Shown one piece after another: positions 54,158 to 62,896 of a stretch of 64,000 nt of DNA. The DNA is from Marinobacter sp. CHS3-4 (GTDB taxonomy: Bacteria > Pseudomonadota > Gammaproteobacteria > Pseudomonadales > Oleiphilaceae): positions 930,001 through 994,000 of the forward strand of contig NZ_JASGBJ010000001.1 in NCBI RefSeq assembly GCF_030053415.1, read 5' to 3'. The notes under the pieces were generated by a model. The model saw only the letters and a program-made list of their open reading frames with translations. It had not been told where the DNA came from and searched no databases. A program made the position numbers and the translations under genes. The stretch's first letter is position 1, and each line of letters begins with the position of its first letter.

Positions 54158-54809
54158 TGAAGATATACCCCTGGCCACGACGGGTGAGAATGGCGTCTGC
54201 GCCGGTCATTTTACGTAGGCGCCGCACATAGGCCTCAATCGTGTTGTCGCTGGGGCTGTCGTTCAGGTTATACAGCTGCTCCAGCAGCTGTTCCTTGGAA
54301 AATAGCTGCCCGGGGCGGCTCATCAGGCAACGCAGCAGCCGGAATTCGGTGCCGGTCAGGGAATGCTCCTTACCGTCCGGGGTTTGAAGACATTGTCGGT
54401 ACTCGTCCAACTCGAAGTCTCCTGCGGTCAGTCTGGCTTCAACCCGTCCCTCGCTCCGGCGAATCAGGGCATTCAGCCGCGCCAGAAGCTCTTCCGTCTG
54501 AAAGGGTTTGGCAAGATAGTCGTCCGCACCCGCCTTGAGGCCATTCACTTTGTCTTGCCAGTCGCCCCTGGCTGTCAGTATCAGGACCGGCATGGTCAGC
54601 CGTGCGCTGCGCCAGGCTTTGAGTACGTCCAGTCCATTGCCGTCTGGAAGGCCCAGGTCCAGGACCACGGCACGGTAGTCTTCCTGCCTTCCCAGCTGAT
54701 CGGCCTGTTGTGCCGTGCGGGCCTCATCAACCGTGAAGCCAGCGGCGGTCAGCTGTCGATTCAGTGTTTCGGCGATGAGTGCGTCATCTTCTACCAGAAG
54801 TAATCTCAT
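54144..54809 (-). CDS. OmpR/PhoP-type response regulator
   Basis: 221 aa. Receiver domain with phospho-acceptor Asp51 in VVLDLGLPDGNG, acidic pair VEDD and Lys in DYLAKPFQTEEL. Winged-helix output domain at about 125-220 with LTGTEFRLLRCLMSRPGQLF and NTIEAYVRRLRKMTGAD. It forms a pair with the overlapping kinase and faces the cupredoxin-copA-copB genes. Confidence 0.93.
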   Translation of the reverse strand: MRLLLVEDDALIAETLNRQLTAAGFTVDEARTAQQADQLGRQEDYRAVVLDLGLPDGNGLDVLKAWRSARLTMPVLILTARGDWQDKVNGLKAGADDYLAKPFQTEELLARLNALIRRSEGRVEARLTAGDFELDEYRQCLQTPDGKEHSLTGTEFRLLRCLMSRPGQLFSKEQLLEQLYNLNDSPSDNTIEAYVRRLRKMTGADAILTRRGQGYIFNVLD

Positions 54810-54891
54810 GTACGTTCGTTGCTACCCCATTCATGATGGTCTGAAATCAGTTGGAAACCCAGAATGTAACCTTAAAATCTGGCAATGGGAA

Positions 54892-54910
54892 AATTCAGGA
54901 AGAATTCAGG
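54892..54910 (+). promoter_or_regulatory. direct repeat, candidate response-regulator box
   Basis: AATTCAGG occurs at 54892-54899 and again at 54903-54910, exactly 11 bp apart. This is the half-site spacing of OmpR/PhoP-family regulators. It lies in the 164-bp divergent region between the regulator gene and the cupredoxin gene. Confidence 0.55.
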
Positions 54911-54973
54911 TTGAACAGGCAGATTAAGTCGCAATTACATCAAAAACCGCATGACTAACGTCAGGAGCAGACC

Positions 54974-55585
54974 ATGAAACACCCCTACGCCAGAGTATTG
55001 ATTTCTTCCATTGCCATGGCAGTTGCATCGACTTCGTGGGCGGCAGGCTCCCACGATGGAGGCCATCACGATGAAGCAAAGAAAAGTGATGGTGGCCATC
55101 ACGGCATGATGTCAGAGGGCGGCCATCATGGAAATAAAACGGGCAAGCCGATGGTAGGCCAGCCCGGCAAAGCTAAAAATGTCGACCGCACCGTCGCAAT
55201 CACCATGATGGATAACTATTTCGAGCCGGAGTCGGTCTCGGTCAAGCCTGGCGAAACCATTCGCTTCACCGTGAAAAACGAAGGTGCGTTGGTGCACGAG
55301 TTCAATATCGCGACGGGGCCCATGCATGAAGCCCATCAGGAAGAAATGCAGATGATGGTGAACCATGGTGTTCTCAAAGGCGACCACATTGACAGAGAAG
55401 CCATGCAAATGGATATGGGCGACGGCCACAAGATGACTCATGACCACGCGAACAGTGTGTTGCTGGAGCCGGGCCAGTCCGGCGAGATTATCTGGAAGTT
55501 CAGCAAGCCTGGCGAGCTTGAGTTCGCCTGCAATGTTCCGGGCCATTATCAGGCAGGCATGTACGGCGATATTGAATTCAAATAA
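54974..55585 (+). CDS. periplasmic cupredoxin, copper resistance
   Basis: 203 aa. Signal peptide at about 1-23 (ending STSWA). A His-rich stretch follows (GGHHD, GGHHGMM, GGHHGNK at about 27-57), then a cupredoxin domain (about 70-203). Type-1 copper ligands are His108, Cys186, His191 and Met196 (LEFACNVPGHYQAGM). A long Met/His insertion between strands (about 113-165: MHEAHQEEMQMMVNHG) could bind more copper. It begins the cupredoxin-copA-copB run. Confidence 0.9.
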   Translation: MKHPYARVLISSIAMAVASTSWAAGSHDGGHHDEAKKSDGGHHGMMSEGGHHGNKTGKPMVGQPGKAKNVDRTVAITMMDNYFEPESVSVKPGETIRFTVKNEGALVHEFNIATGPMHEAHQEEMQMMVNHGVLKGDHIDREAMQMDMGDGHKMTHDHANSVLLEPGQSGEIIWKFSKPGELEFACNVPGHYQAGMYGDIEFK

Positions 55586-55597
55586 GCAGGTTCTCAA

Positions 55598-57325
55598 ATG
55601 ATCAAACATTGGATGGCCGTCCTCGTGGGCGGCATGCTTTCCTTCGCAGCGAATGCTGGCGAATACAATCTGACCGTGGATCGGGTTCAAATCGATACCG
55701 GTGATTTTGTCAAAGAGGGTATTGGCTATAACGGTGCGTCCCCGGGCCCGGTTTTACGGTTCAAGGAAGGCGAAGAGGTGACCATCAATGTCACCAATAA
55801 CCTTGACGAGATGACCTCGATCCACTGGCACGGACTGATTCTTCCCTACCAGCAGGACGGGGTTCCGGGCATCAGCTACCCTGGCATCAAGCCGGGCGAA
55901 ACCTTCACCTATAACTTCCCGATTGTTCAGGCGGGTACCTACTGGTTCCACAGCCATTCCGGGTTTCAGGAGCCAAACGGGGCCTACGGAGCCATCGTGA
56001 TCGAACCGGAGGGGCGCGAGCCTTTCCGTTACGACCGCGAGTATGTCGTTCAGTTGACCGACAAGCACCCGCACTCTGGCGACCGCGTCATGCGCAATCT
56101 GAAAATGTCTGCCGACTACTACAACCGGCAGCAGCAGACGCTGGGCGACTTCATTGAGGAGTCCGGTGAAAAAGGGTTTATGGAGACCTTGAAGGACCGG
56201 ATGATGTGGGGCGATATGCGCATGATGAAAGCGGATATCGAAGACGTTCAGGGATTCACCGGGCTGATTAACGGTAAAGGGCCTGAGCAGAACTGGACCG
56301 GGCTGTTTGAGCCGGGTGACCGGATTCGCCTTAGGTTTATCAACTCCTCTGCCATGACCTATTTCGACATTCGGATTCCTGGTCTGGAAATGACCGTTGT
56401 GCAGGCCGATGGCAATAACGTTCAACCGGTCAACGTCGACGAGTTCCGTATTGGCGTTGCCGAAACCTATGACGTCATCGTGCGCATCAAGGATGAGAAG
56501 GCTTACACCATCTTTGCCGAATCCATGGGCCGTTCTGGCTATGCCCGCGGCACCCTGGCGCCCCGGGAAGGTATGACAGCCGAAGTGCCAGAGCTTCGTG
56601 AAGAGCCACTGCTGACCATGGCCGACATGGGCGGGCACATGGACCATGGAAGCATGGATCACGGCAGTATGGGCGAAGACGACATGGCTGGCATGGACCA
56701 CGGTGATATGAGCCAGGACGACATGTCAGGTGACGCCATGGCAGGCATGGATCACAGCGGTATGGACCACGGATCGATGGATATGGGCGGTGCATCAGAC
56801 GATCCATTCTATGCCAAGGGCAGTGGCTTGAAGCCAACGGCCGCCAACGGTGGCAAGTTCCTGTCATACGCGGACCTGAAAGCGCAAAATCCGCTGTACG
56901 AGCACCGCGAGCCAACCCGTGAAATCGAAATGCGCCTGACTGGCAACATGGAGCGCTATGAGTGGAGCATCAATGGCGTCAAATTCGAAGACGCCGACCC
57001 GGTGGTTCTGCAGTACGGCGAGCGCGTGCGCTTCAAGTTTGTGAATGAAACCATGATGACGCATCCGATGCACCTGCATGGCATGTGGTCGATTCTTGAC
57101 GTCGGCGAAGGGAAGTGGAACCCGATCAAGCATGTCGTCAGTGTGTCGCCGGCGACCACCGTCTACATGGAAACAGAAGTTGATGCCCCGGGACAGTGGG
57201 CGTTCCACTGTCACCTGTCTTACCATGCGGCTTCCGGCATGTTCCGTAAGATCGTTGTGGAAGGCGGGCCGGATAGCACCGTTGCTGAAGGTACCCAGAA
57301 CGCTCAACAGGGAGGTGAATCATGA
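55598..57325 (+). CDS. copA: copper-resistance multicopper oxidase CopA, Sec-type signal
   Basis: 575 aa. Copper ligands: His76/His78 (SIHWHGL), His118/His120 (YWFHSHSG), HPMHLHGM from His489, and His537-Cys538-His539 (FHCHLSYHAASGMF) with an axial Met. A Met/Asp/His-rich insert at about 345-400 repeats MDHGSM and MAGMDH, as in CopA/PcoA. The signal peptide (MIKHWMAVLVGGMLSFAANA) lacks a twin-Arg motif, whereas most CopA proteins use Tat. It begins 13 bp after the cupredoxin and overlaps copB by 4 nt. Confidence 0.94.
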   Translation: MIKHWMAVLVGGMLSFAANAGEYNLTVDRVQIDTGDFVKEGIGYNGASPGPVLRFKEGEEVTINVTNNLDEMTSIHWHGLILPYQQDGVPGISYPGIKPGETFTYNFPIVQAGTYWFHSHSGFQEPNGAYGAIVIEPEGREPFRYDREYVVQLTDKHPHSGDRVMRNLKMSADYYNRQQQTLGDFIEESGEKGFMETLKDRMMWGDMRMMKADIEDVQGFTGLINGKGPEQNWTGLFEPGDRIRLRFINSSAMTYFDIRIPGLEMTVVQADGNNVQPVNVDEFRIGVAETYDVIVRIKDEKAYTIFAESMGRSGYARGTLAPREGMTAEVPELREEPLLTMADMGGHMDHGSMDHGSMGEDDMAGMDHGDMSQDDMSGDAMAGMDHSGMDHGSMDMGGASDDPFYAKGSGLKPTAANGGKFLSYADLKAQNPLYEHREPTREIEMRLTGNMERYEWSINGVKFEDADPVVLQYGERVRFKFVNETMMTHPMHLHGMWSILDVGEGKWNPIKHVVSVSPATTVYMETEVDAPGQWAFHCHLSYHAASGMFRKIVVEGGPDSTVAEGTQNAQQGGES

Positions 57326-58065
57326 GTCGGTTGACGGCATCATTGTGCGGTTTGTCCCTGGTGGCGGTCGCAGCCGCCACTCCGGCGATCGCGCAGGAAG
57401 ATCCCGCCAAAAAATCCCAGACCGCAAAAACGTTCTGGGGGGTGTCCGCGGAGAAGCTGGAATATCGTTACAGCGATGATGACGAGGAACTAGGCGTTAT
57501 CGAGGGCGGCGCCTATTACGGTACCGATGAGCTGAAACTCCACTGGATGTTTACCGGCGAATGGGAAATCGAAGAAGACGTTTGGGAAACCCTTGAAAAT
57601 CAATTGGTCGGGCAGATACCCATCAGCGATTTTTGGGATGCCAAGGCAGGGGTCCGGTTCGATACGCCAAGAGGGCCTGATCGTACTTACGGTGTGATTG
57701 GTCTGACCGGCCTGGCGCCACAGTGGGTGGAAGTTGATACCAATCTGTACGTCAGCAACGAAGGCGATGCATCGGCGGATTTTGAAGCCGAGTATGAATT
57801 GCTGATCACCAATTACTGGATCGTATCGGCCAACTTTGAAAGCCTGGTCGCCTTTTCGGAGGATAAGGAAATCGGTGTGGGCAAAGGGCTGAGTTCAACC
57901 GAACTGGGCCTGCGCCTTAGCTATGATCTGATTGGCCGCGCGTTTGCACCCTATGTGGGGATTGCCCATGAGCGGAAGTACGGCGACACCGCAGACCTTG
58001 CCGAAGACTCCGGAGGCAGTACCGAAGATTGGTTCGCCGTCGTTGGTGCGCGAGTCATGTTCTAG
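57322..58065 (+). CDS. copB: copper resistance outer-membrane protein CopB
   Basis: 247 aa. Signal peptide at about 1-24. Barrel strands follow: YRYSDDDEELGVIEGGAYYG, LHWMFTGEWE, DFWDAKAGVRFDTPRGPDRT, QWVEVDTNLYVS and a terminal VVGARVMF. It fits the CopB/PcoB family but lacks the Met/His-rich N-terminal repeats of the classic protein. Overlap with copA implies co-expression. Confidence 0.9.
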   Translation: MSRLTASLCGLSLVAVAAATPAIAQEDPAKKSQTAKTFWGVSAEKLEYRYSDDDEELGVIEGGAYYGTDELKLHWMFTGEWEIEEDVWETLENQLVGQIPISDFWDAKAGVRFDTPRGPDRTYGVIGLTGLAPQWVEVDTNLYVSNEGDASADFEAEYELLITNYWIVSANFESLVAFSEDKEIGVGKGLSSTELGLRLSYDLIGRAFAPYVGIAHERKYGDTADLAEDSGGSTEDWFAVVGARVMF

Positions 58066-58076
58066 GTCAGAATAAC

Positions 58077-58100
58077 AAAGGCGCCCAAGGGCGCCTTTTT
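58077..58100 (+). terminator. Rho-independent terminator of copB
   Basis: A stem AAAGGCGCCC/GGGCGCCTTT (58077-58086 with 58089-58098) ending in T residues, 12 bp after the copB stop. It may also serve the converging zinc-ribbon gene. Confidence 0.85.
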
Positions 58101-58115
58101 CGCGTCCGGAGCGAG

Positions 58116-58613
58116 TTAACCAACTCTCCGGAATTCGGTCTTCCTGCATCTTGGGCAGGGTGGCAACTTGCCAGCCGACTTGAAGTGTATTTCCTCGTCA
58201 CAGGACCGACACTTAAAGGCCCCTGGGACTGCCATTTCACCGGTGTGGTAAACACCAGTATGGTTCGCCCATTCTGAAAGGCGGGCCAGGAAGTCGCTAC
58301 CGCTCTGTGCCAGCTTTCCAGTTAGGTCCATAAATCCTGATTGAACCCGGTTTGGCGACGAGTGCGCTTTGACCCAATCGCTCCAACGATCGAAGTCATT
58401 GCCGGTTTGTTCGAGGTCGCGCTGGAGATAGGCTTTAAACTGACGTCCCTCTTCTTGGGTCAGTTCCCCCGTCTTTTCCAGTGACTCACGGGCCTTGTCC
58501 AAGGCCTCATCGAGAGCTTTGACGGTCGCGTCTTTGGACTCGTTAAAAAACTCCTTCGTCTTTTCCGTGTAACGTTCGTAAAGGTCATACCATTTTTTAT
58601 CTTGATCGCTCAT
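58116..58613 (-). CDS. zinc ribbon-containing protein (DUF1451/YbeL-like)
   Basis: 165 aa. The N-terminal 110 residues are helical and charged. The C-terminus has a zinc ribbon with two pairs, FKCRSCDEEIHF and PPCPRCRKTEFRR (C-x2-C twice). Layout and HTGVYHTGEMAVPG match the DUF1451 family, of unknown function. It converges on copB. A strong AGGAGGTG precedes the start. Confidence 0.85.
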   Translation of the reverse strand: MSDQDKKWYDLYERYTEKTKEFFNESKDATVKALDEALDKARESLEKTGELTQEEGRQFKAYLQRDLEQTGNDFDRWSDWVKAHSSPNRVQSGFMDLTGKLAQSGSDFLARLSEWANHTGVYHTGEMAVPGAFKCRSCDEEIHFKSAGKLPPCPRCRKTEFRRVG

Positions 58614-58824
58614 GTCACCACACCTCCTGTGGTTAAGAAATTGCGACTCTTTCTTGCCCTTGTACTACAGTTAGGTTGTGCCGAGATCGCCCTTTTTCAA
58701 CCGGTCTGTAACTCTGGTTAAAAAGATGCATGTAAGGTGATTTATATATAGAACTCTACGGTAAGCTTTACAACATGGATGCTGGTTGATGGAGTTGTCA
58801 CCGGCGGAAAAGGAGAATAATCCT

Positions 58825-59370
58825 ATGAACAGAATCAGCTATCTCATTGCGTGTTCCATTCTTTCAACGACCCCTGCTCTGGCCTTTGCCCATGGCGACG
58901 GGCAGTCGATGCCCCATGGCAACATGATGGGCGAAGAGCAGATGCAGCAGATGCATGAAAACATGTCCCACATGCAGAACATGATGCAACAGATGCCGGA
59001 GGCCGGTTCCATGGCGGAGCGCCAGAAGCTCATGCAACAGCACATGAAGTCCATGCAGGAGCACATGGACATGATGCATGGCGGAATGTCCGGGTCAGGA
59101 ATGATGGGCCAGGGCATGATGGGTGGTGATCACGGCATGATGGGCAATGATCAGGGCTCGCAGGGTGGCCAGGGTGCGGGCGACGACCATCATGGGAAGA
59201 ACAAGAATCAGGGCAAGAAACACAAAGGTAAGGCTCATGCTGATGCCTCAGGCCAAGGCGGAATGGGCACGGACCAGCGCCTGCAGATGATGGAGCAACG
59301 CCTCGATCAGATGCAGCTGATGATGGAGCAGATGTTGCAGCATCAGAGCATGATGGGCCCGAACCGTTAG
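58825..59370 (+). CDS. Met/His-rich periplasmic protein, possible copper binder
   Basis: 181 aa. Signal peptide MNRISYLIACSILSTTPALA, with AAAAGGAG upstream fixing the start. The mature protein is extremely Met-rich, with runs such as MQQMHENMSHMQNMMQQMP and GMMGQGMMGGDHGMMG. A Lys/His-rich linker (KNKNQGKKHKGKAH) and a C-terminal Met/Gln helix (MEQRLDQMQLMMEQMLQ) follow. No Cys is in the mature part. Placement after the copper genes and thioether-rich composition suggest Cu(I) binding. No family is recognised with confidence. Confidence 0.7.
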   Translation: MNRISYLIACSILSTTPALAFAHGDGQSMPHGNMMGEEQMQQMHENMSHMQNMMQQMPEAGSMAERQKLMQQHMKSMQEHMDMMHGGMSGSGMMGQGMMGGDHGMMGNDQGSQGGQGAGDDHHGKNKNQGKKHKGKAHADASGQGGMGTDQRLQMMEQRLDQMQLMMEQMLQHQSMMGPNR

Positions 59371-59397
59371 GCCGTGAATTTGATGGTTTGTTGCTGG

Positions 59398-60927
59398 TCA
59401 GTCGAACAGCGACAGCTGGTCAGAGTCGCTCAACGTCTGCCCCTTCGAGGGCAGGCGTGGGCGCTGCTGCACCGGCCCTTTACGGCTGCCGTGTCGTGTC
59501 AGTACTCGCTGCGTTTCTGACTCCGTCACCCTCTGTTTTCGAAATTCCCCAACGGCCTTTCTGGCGGCTCTTGCGGCCTGCTCATGATCGCAGACAGGCT
59601 CAATATAAGTGTTACCACCATAGCGCTCCAATTGGACCGGGTTCATTAACCAGGGCGTATGAATAAGGTCCGATGGTACGCCAGCCAATTCGGGCACCCA
59701 ACGCCGAATATATTCGCCTTGCGGATCCAGCTTTCGGCTTTGCAAAACCGGGTTGTAGATTCTCAGGGCATTGATGCCGGTCAGTCCGGATTGCATCTGC
59801 GTCTGCGAATAGTGAATCCCGGGTTCGAAGTCGGTGAACAGTCGGGCCAGGTGCAATGCCGGATCGCGCCAGTGTAGCCACAACTGGTAGCTGGCGACCG
59901 ACATCAGCATGGCCCGCATGCGGAAGTTGATCCAGCCACTGTGATTCAGAGCACGCATGCAGGCGTCGACCAGGGGCCAGCCGGTCTGGCCTTCCTGCCA
60001 GCGTTGCAGTCGTTCGGAATCGTTGGGACCGGATTTCAGGTGTTCCATTTCCTGATGCATGGCGCGGAATTCCAGTTCCGGCTCGTCCTCCAGTTTTTGA
60101 ATAAAGTGGCAGTGCCAGTGCAAGCGCGAGCGGAAACTGGTCAGGCTTTTCTGTTTCCGCGGCAGGGTATTACGGTGGCTACCGGTTGCTTTGGCCTGCT
60201 GGTAGATGTTTCTGAGGCTGACGGTGCCGTAGGCAATGTGGGGGCTGAGCCGGGAACAGGCGTTTACCGCCGTGATCGGGCTGGAAATATTGTACTGATA
60301 GCCAATGCAGCGCCGCTCGAGAAAAGAGTTGAGCAGGCTTTCGCCTTTTCTGCTGCCTCCGGCCTGGCGGTCCGGGCAAGCCGCACCCGCATTCACGTCG
60401 ATAGTCGCGGGATCAAGCGCGCCATCCACCGGTTTTTCTGGCGCAGGAATGCGCTCGGGGGACGATAGCACCGGTCGGCGCATCAGGTCCGTCCAGGCTT
60501 TGTCCCATAGGTCACGGTCGGTAAGTCGTCGAACGACACCAAACTGGTTCCACTCCCGAAATTCCACCTGTTGGTCTTGGCACCAGCCAATCACGCTCGT
60601 ATCGCGATCAAAGGTCCAGCGGCCTCCGGTTTCCTGGTGGCAATAAATCTGCTTGATGTCGTGACTGCGCTTCAGGTGCTGCAATACGGTAATTACGTCG
60701 CCTTCCAGTACCGTTAGCCGGTTGCCGGCGCGGGCCAGCTGTCGGTCAAGGTCCGTCAGTGACTCTTGAATAAAGCCCCATTGCCGGTCGCTGGTGTCTG
60801 GCAGGTTCCAGTATTCGTTTTCTACCACGTAGAGAGCAATTACGGGCTGCCCCAGCTCGGCAGCGGCTGCCAGTGGGGCATGATCGTGGGTTCTGAGGTC
60901 CCGCTTGAACCAGACAACGGTGGTCAT
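59398..60927 (-). CDS. photolyase/cryptochrome family flavoprotein
   Basis: 509 aa. N-terminal alpha/beta domain (about 1-135: [19 protein letters not shown]), then the helical FAD domain (about 190-480): [85 protein letters not shown]. The family repairs UV photoproducts or senses blue light. The sequence is not a standard E. coli PhrB, so which role it has is open. Its ATG overlaps the stop of the DUF2256 gene. Confidence 0.9.
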   Translation of the reverse strand: MTTVVWFKRDLRTHDHAPLAAAAELGQPVIALYVVENEYWNLPDTSDRQWGFIQESLTDLDRQLARAGNRLTVLEGDVITVLQHLKRSHDIKQIYCHQETGGRWTFDRDTSVIGWCQDQQVEFREWNQFGVVRRLTDRDLWDKAWTDLMRRPVLSSPERIPAPEKPVDGALDPATIDVNAGAACPDRQAGGSRKGESLLNSFLERRCIGYQYNISSPITAVNACSRLSPHIAYGTVSLRNIYQQAKATGSHRNTLPRKQKSLTSFRSRLHWHCHFIQKLEDEPELEFRAMHQEMEHLKSGPNDSERLQRWQEGQTGWPLVDACMRALNHSGWINFRMRAMLMSVASYQLWLHWRDPALHLARLFTDFEPGIHYSQTQMQSGLTGINALRIYNPVLQSRKLDPQGEYIRRWVPELAGVPSDLIHTPWLMNPVQLERYGGNTYIEPVCDHEQAARAARKAVGEFRKQRVTESETQRVLTRHGSRKGPVQQRPRLPSKGQTLSDSDQLSLFD

Positions 60928-61067
60928 ACCGGCTGTCCTTTCGAACGCCGACAGCGCTCACTGCAATAGCGAACGCTGTCCCAGTCCTTTGCCCATTTTT
61001 TGCGCCAGGCAAAGGGCCGTTGACACACCGGGCAGGTTTTTTCGGGTAGATGCGGTTTCTTGTGCAT
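60924..61067 (-). CDS. DUF2256 small protein
   Basis: 47 aa, read from the sequence on the minus strand. It opens [19 protein letters not shown], continues [20 protein letters not shown] and ends RRSKGQPV. Four Cys (C-x2-C ... C-x3-C) suggest a small zinc site. This is the DUF2256 pattern. The stop overlaps the photolyase start (ATGA), so the two are coupled, and the DUF2256 family is often met beside photolyase/cryptochrome genes. Confidence 0.88.
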   Translation of the reverse strand: MHKKPHLPEKTCPVCQRPFAWRKKWAKDWDSVRYCSERCRRSKGQPV

Positions 61068-61191
61068 GCCGGGTTTACGTTGAGCTCGGCCGGGCAGACT
61101 ATCAGCCCATCATAATAAGGTTCTGACTTTGTACCGGCGCAGGAAATGGTTTTTACTGATGTGATTGAGAACAGGCTTCGGAGGAGTATTC

Positions 61192-62880
61192 ATGGCGAGT
61201 TTCAGCGACGGATTGCCTGCACCTTCCGTCATGATGTTTGACTGGCACGGCACCCTGGTAGATACCCATGACGCCATGTTCAGTGCCATGGAGGAAATGC
61301 TGCCGCAGCTGGAAGAGCTGGGTCTCGTTGAACGGCTCTTGCCAGAAGACAAATGCCGCACGGCCGATGACGCCCGACTGGTGCGCTATATCCGTATTTT
61401 CCGGCGCCTTCACCCCAGAATACTTGCCGAGCGAAGGGTGTCGCGCACTGATATTTTCAATGCAATCTTCGGTGACGACAGGGATGCGAAGCTGATCGCC
61501 CACCAGGCCTACAACGACTGTTACCGAAAACACTTCGGTAAGGTGCGGCCTTTTCAGCCTGGCGCCTACGAATACCTGTCGGCCTTGAAAGAAATGGGTA
61601 TTCGGCTGGCGGTAGCCACCAATCGCAACCGGGAATTTCTGGATAAGGAATTGGCGATGGTGGATGAGGGCCGCTGGCGGAATCTGTTTGATGCCACTGT
61701 CTGTGCGGACGATGTCACCGAGTACAAACCCGATCCGGAAGTGATTAACCGGGTCCTGGACAAACTGGGCCTGCCGGCGGATGCGAGGGCATGGTATGTC
61801 GGCGACAGCTACGTCGACATGCTAACCGCCAATCGCGGCGGTGTTTCGGGCATCTTTTATAACGGCGCTGCCTGGGAGCCGGATCGCATCAACAGCTGGT
61901 TCAGCAAACGTGATGCGCCGTCTGCCATAATCGATAGCTTCGAAGAACTGATGGATCTTCTGGCCCTGTTGGAGCGCAGCCAACCCGATGCTTTTCAGGC
62001 AGTTCCGGCGGAAGTGCGGCCAAGGCCTTTTCCCAAGCCCGAACGACCGGCCCCGAGAGAGGAACCAGACTGGCACCCTGCCGTTGTACGTCTGATACGG
62101 CCTTCAGTGGTGTTGTTTGATTGGCATGCCACCTTGGTGGATACGCTGGATGCCATGTATCACGCGGTAGACGATATGTTTCCCGAATTTGAAGCACTGG
62201 GGCTGATAGAACGCATGGTGGCCCCGGAAGACAGCAAAACCCCGGAAGACGCCCGGCTGGTTGCCTACGTTCGGGAATTCGCCCGCCTTCACCCCAAAGT
62301 GAAAGCTGACCGAAAAATCAGCCGCACGGATATCTTTGAAGTGCTGTTCGGTGAGGATCAGGAGGCCAAGCATGAGGCCCACCTGGCCTTCAATCGCCAC
62401 TATCGCAATCACTACGGCACGGTCAAAGCGTTCGAGCCCAAGGTGCGGGAGGTACTGGAAGGGCTTGGTCGGCTGGGTATTCAGGTGGGCGTCATCACCA
62501 ACCGGGACCGTGAGTTTTTCGAACACGAGCTGGCTGCGGTGGAAGACACCGGCTGGACACACCTGTTTGAGGTGGACGTGTGCGGCGACGATGTACCCCA
62601 GCGCAAACCTCACCCGGATCAACTGCTGCTCGCGGCGGAAAAGCTGCATTACCCGGCCGACCCGAGCGTCTGGTATGTGGGCGATAGCACCACGGACGTG
62701 ATTGCCGCCAAACGCGCCGGAATGACGGCCGTCTTCTTCAACGGAGCCCAGTGGGATCAGCCCTGGCTGAACCGGATATTTCCCGGCACCCACAAGCATC
62801 CGGACAAACCGGATGTGGTGGTGAATGATTTTTCGGAGTTCTGGGCGCTGGTGCTGGCCTGTGAAATTGGCCCGCCCTGA
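61192..62880 (+). CDS. tandem two-domain HAD-superfamily protein with DWH catalytic motif
   Basis: 562 aa made of two similar HAD domains (about 10-260 and 305-560) joined by a Pro/Arg-rich linker. Motif I is MMFDWHGTLVDT (Asp17, His19) and VLFDWHATLVDT (Asp310, His312). The second Asp of the usual D-x-D is His in both. Motif II Thr is in AVATNRNREF and GVITNRDREF. The Lys is in YKPDPE and RKPHPDQ, and motif IV in WYVGDSYVDMLTANRGG and WYVGDSTTDVIAAKRAG. The start at 61192 follows GGAGGAG. The substrate is unknown. Confidence 0.85.
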   Translation: MASFSDGLPAPSVMMFDWHGTLVDTHDAMFSAMEEMLPQLEELGLVERLLPEDKCRTADDARLVRYIRIFRRLHPRILAERRVSRTDIFNAIFGDDRDAKLIAHQAYNDCYRKHFGKVRPFQPGAYEYLSALKEMGIRLAVATNRNREFLDKELAMVDEGRWRNLFDATVCADDVTEYKPDPEVINRVLDKLGLPADARAWYVGDSYVDMLTANRGGVSGIFYNGAAWEPDRINSWFSKRDAPSAIIDSFEELMDLLALLERSQPDAFQAVPAEVRPRPFPKPERPAPREEPDWHPAVVRLIRPSVVLFDWHATLVDTLDAMYHAVDDMFPEFEALGLIERMVAPEDSKTPEDARLVAYVREFARLHPKVKADRKISRTDIFEVLFGEDQEAKHEAHLAFNRHYRNHYGTVKAFEPKVREVLEGLGRLGIQVGVITNRDREFFEHELAAVEDTGWTHLFEVDVCGDDVPQRKPHPDQLLLAAEKLHYPADPSVWYVGDSTTDVIAAKRAGMTAVFFNGAQWDQPWLNRIFPGTHKHPDKPDVVVNDFSEFWALVLACEIGPP

Positions 62881-62896
62881 TGACTCAAACAATCGA

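Noticed and set aside
55754..56701. 315-codon open frame on the minus strand
   Set aside because: Antisense shadow of copA, rich in His and Val from reverse-read Met/His codons; no independent signal.
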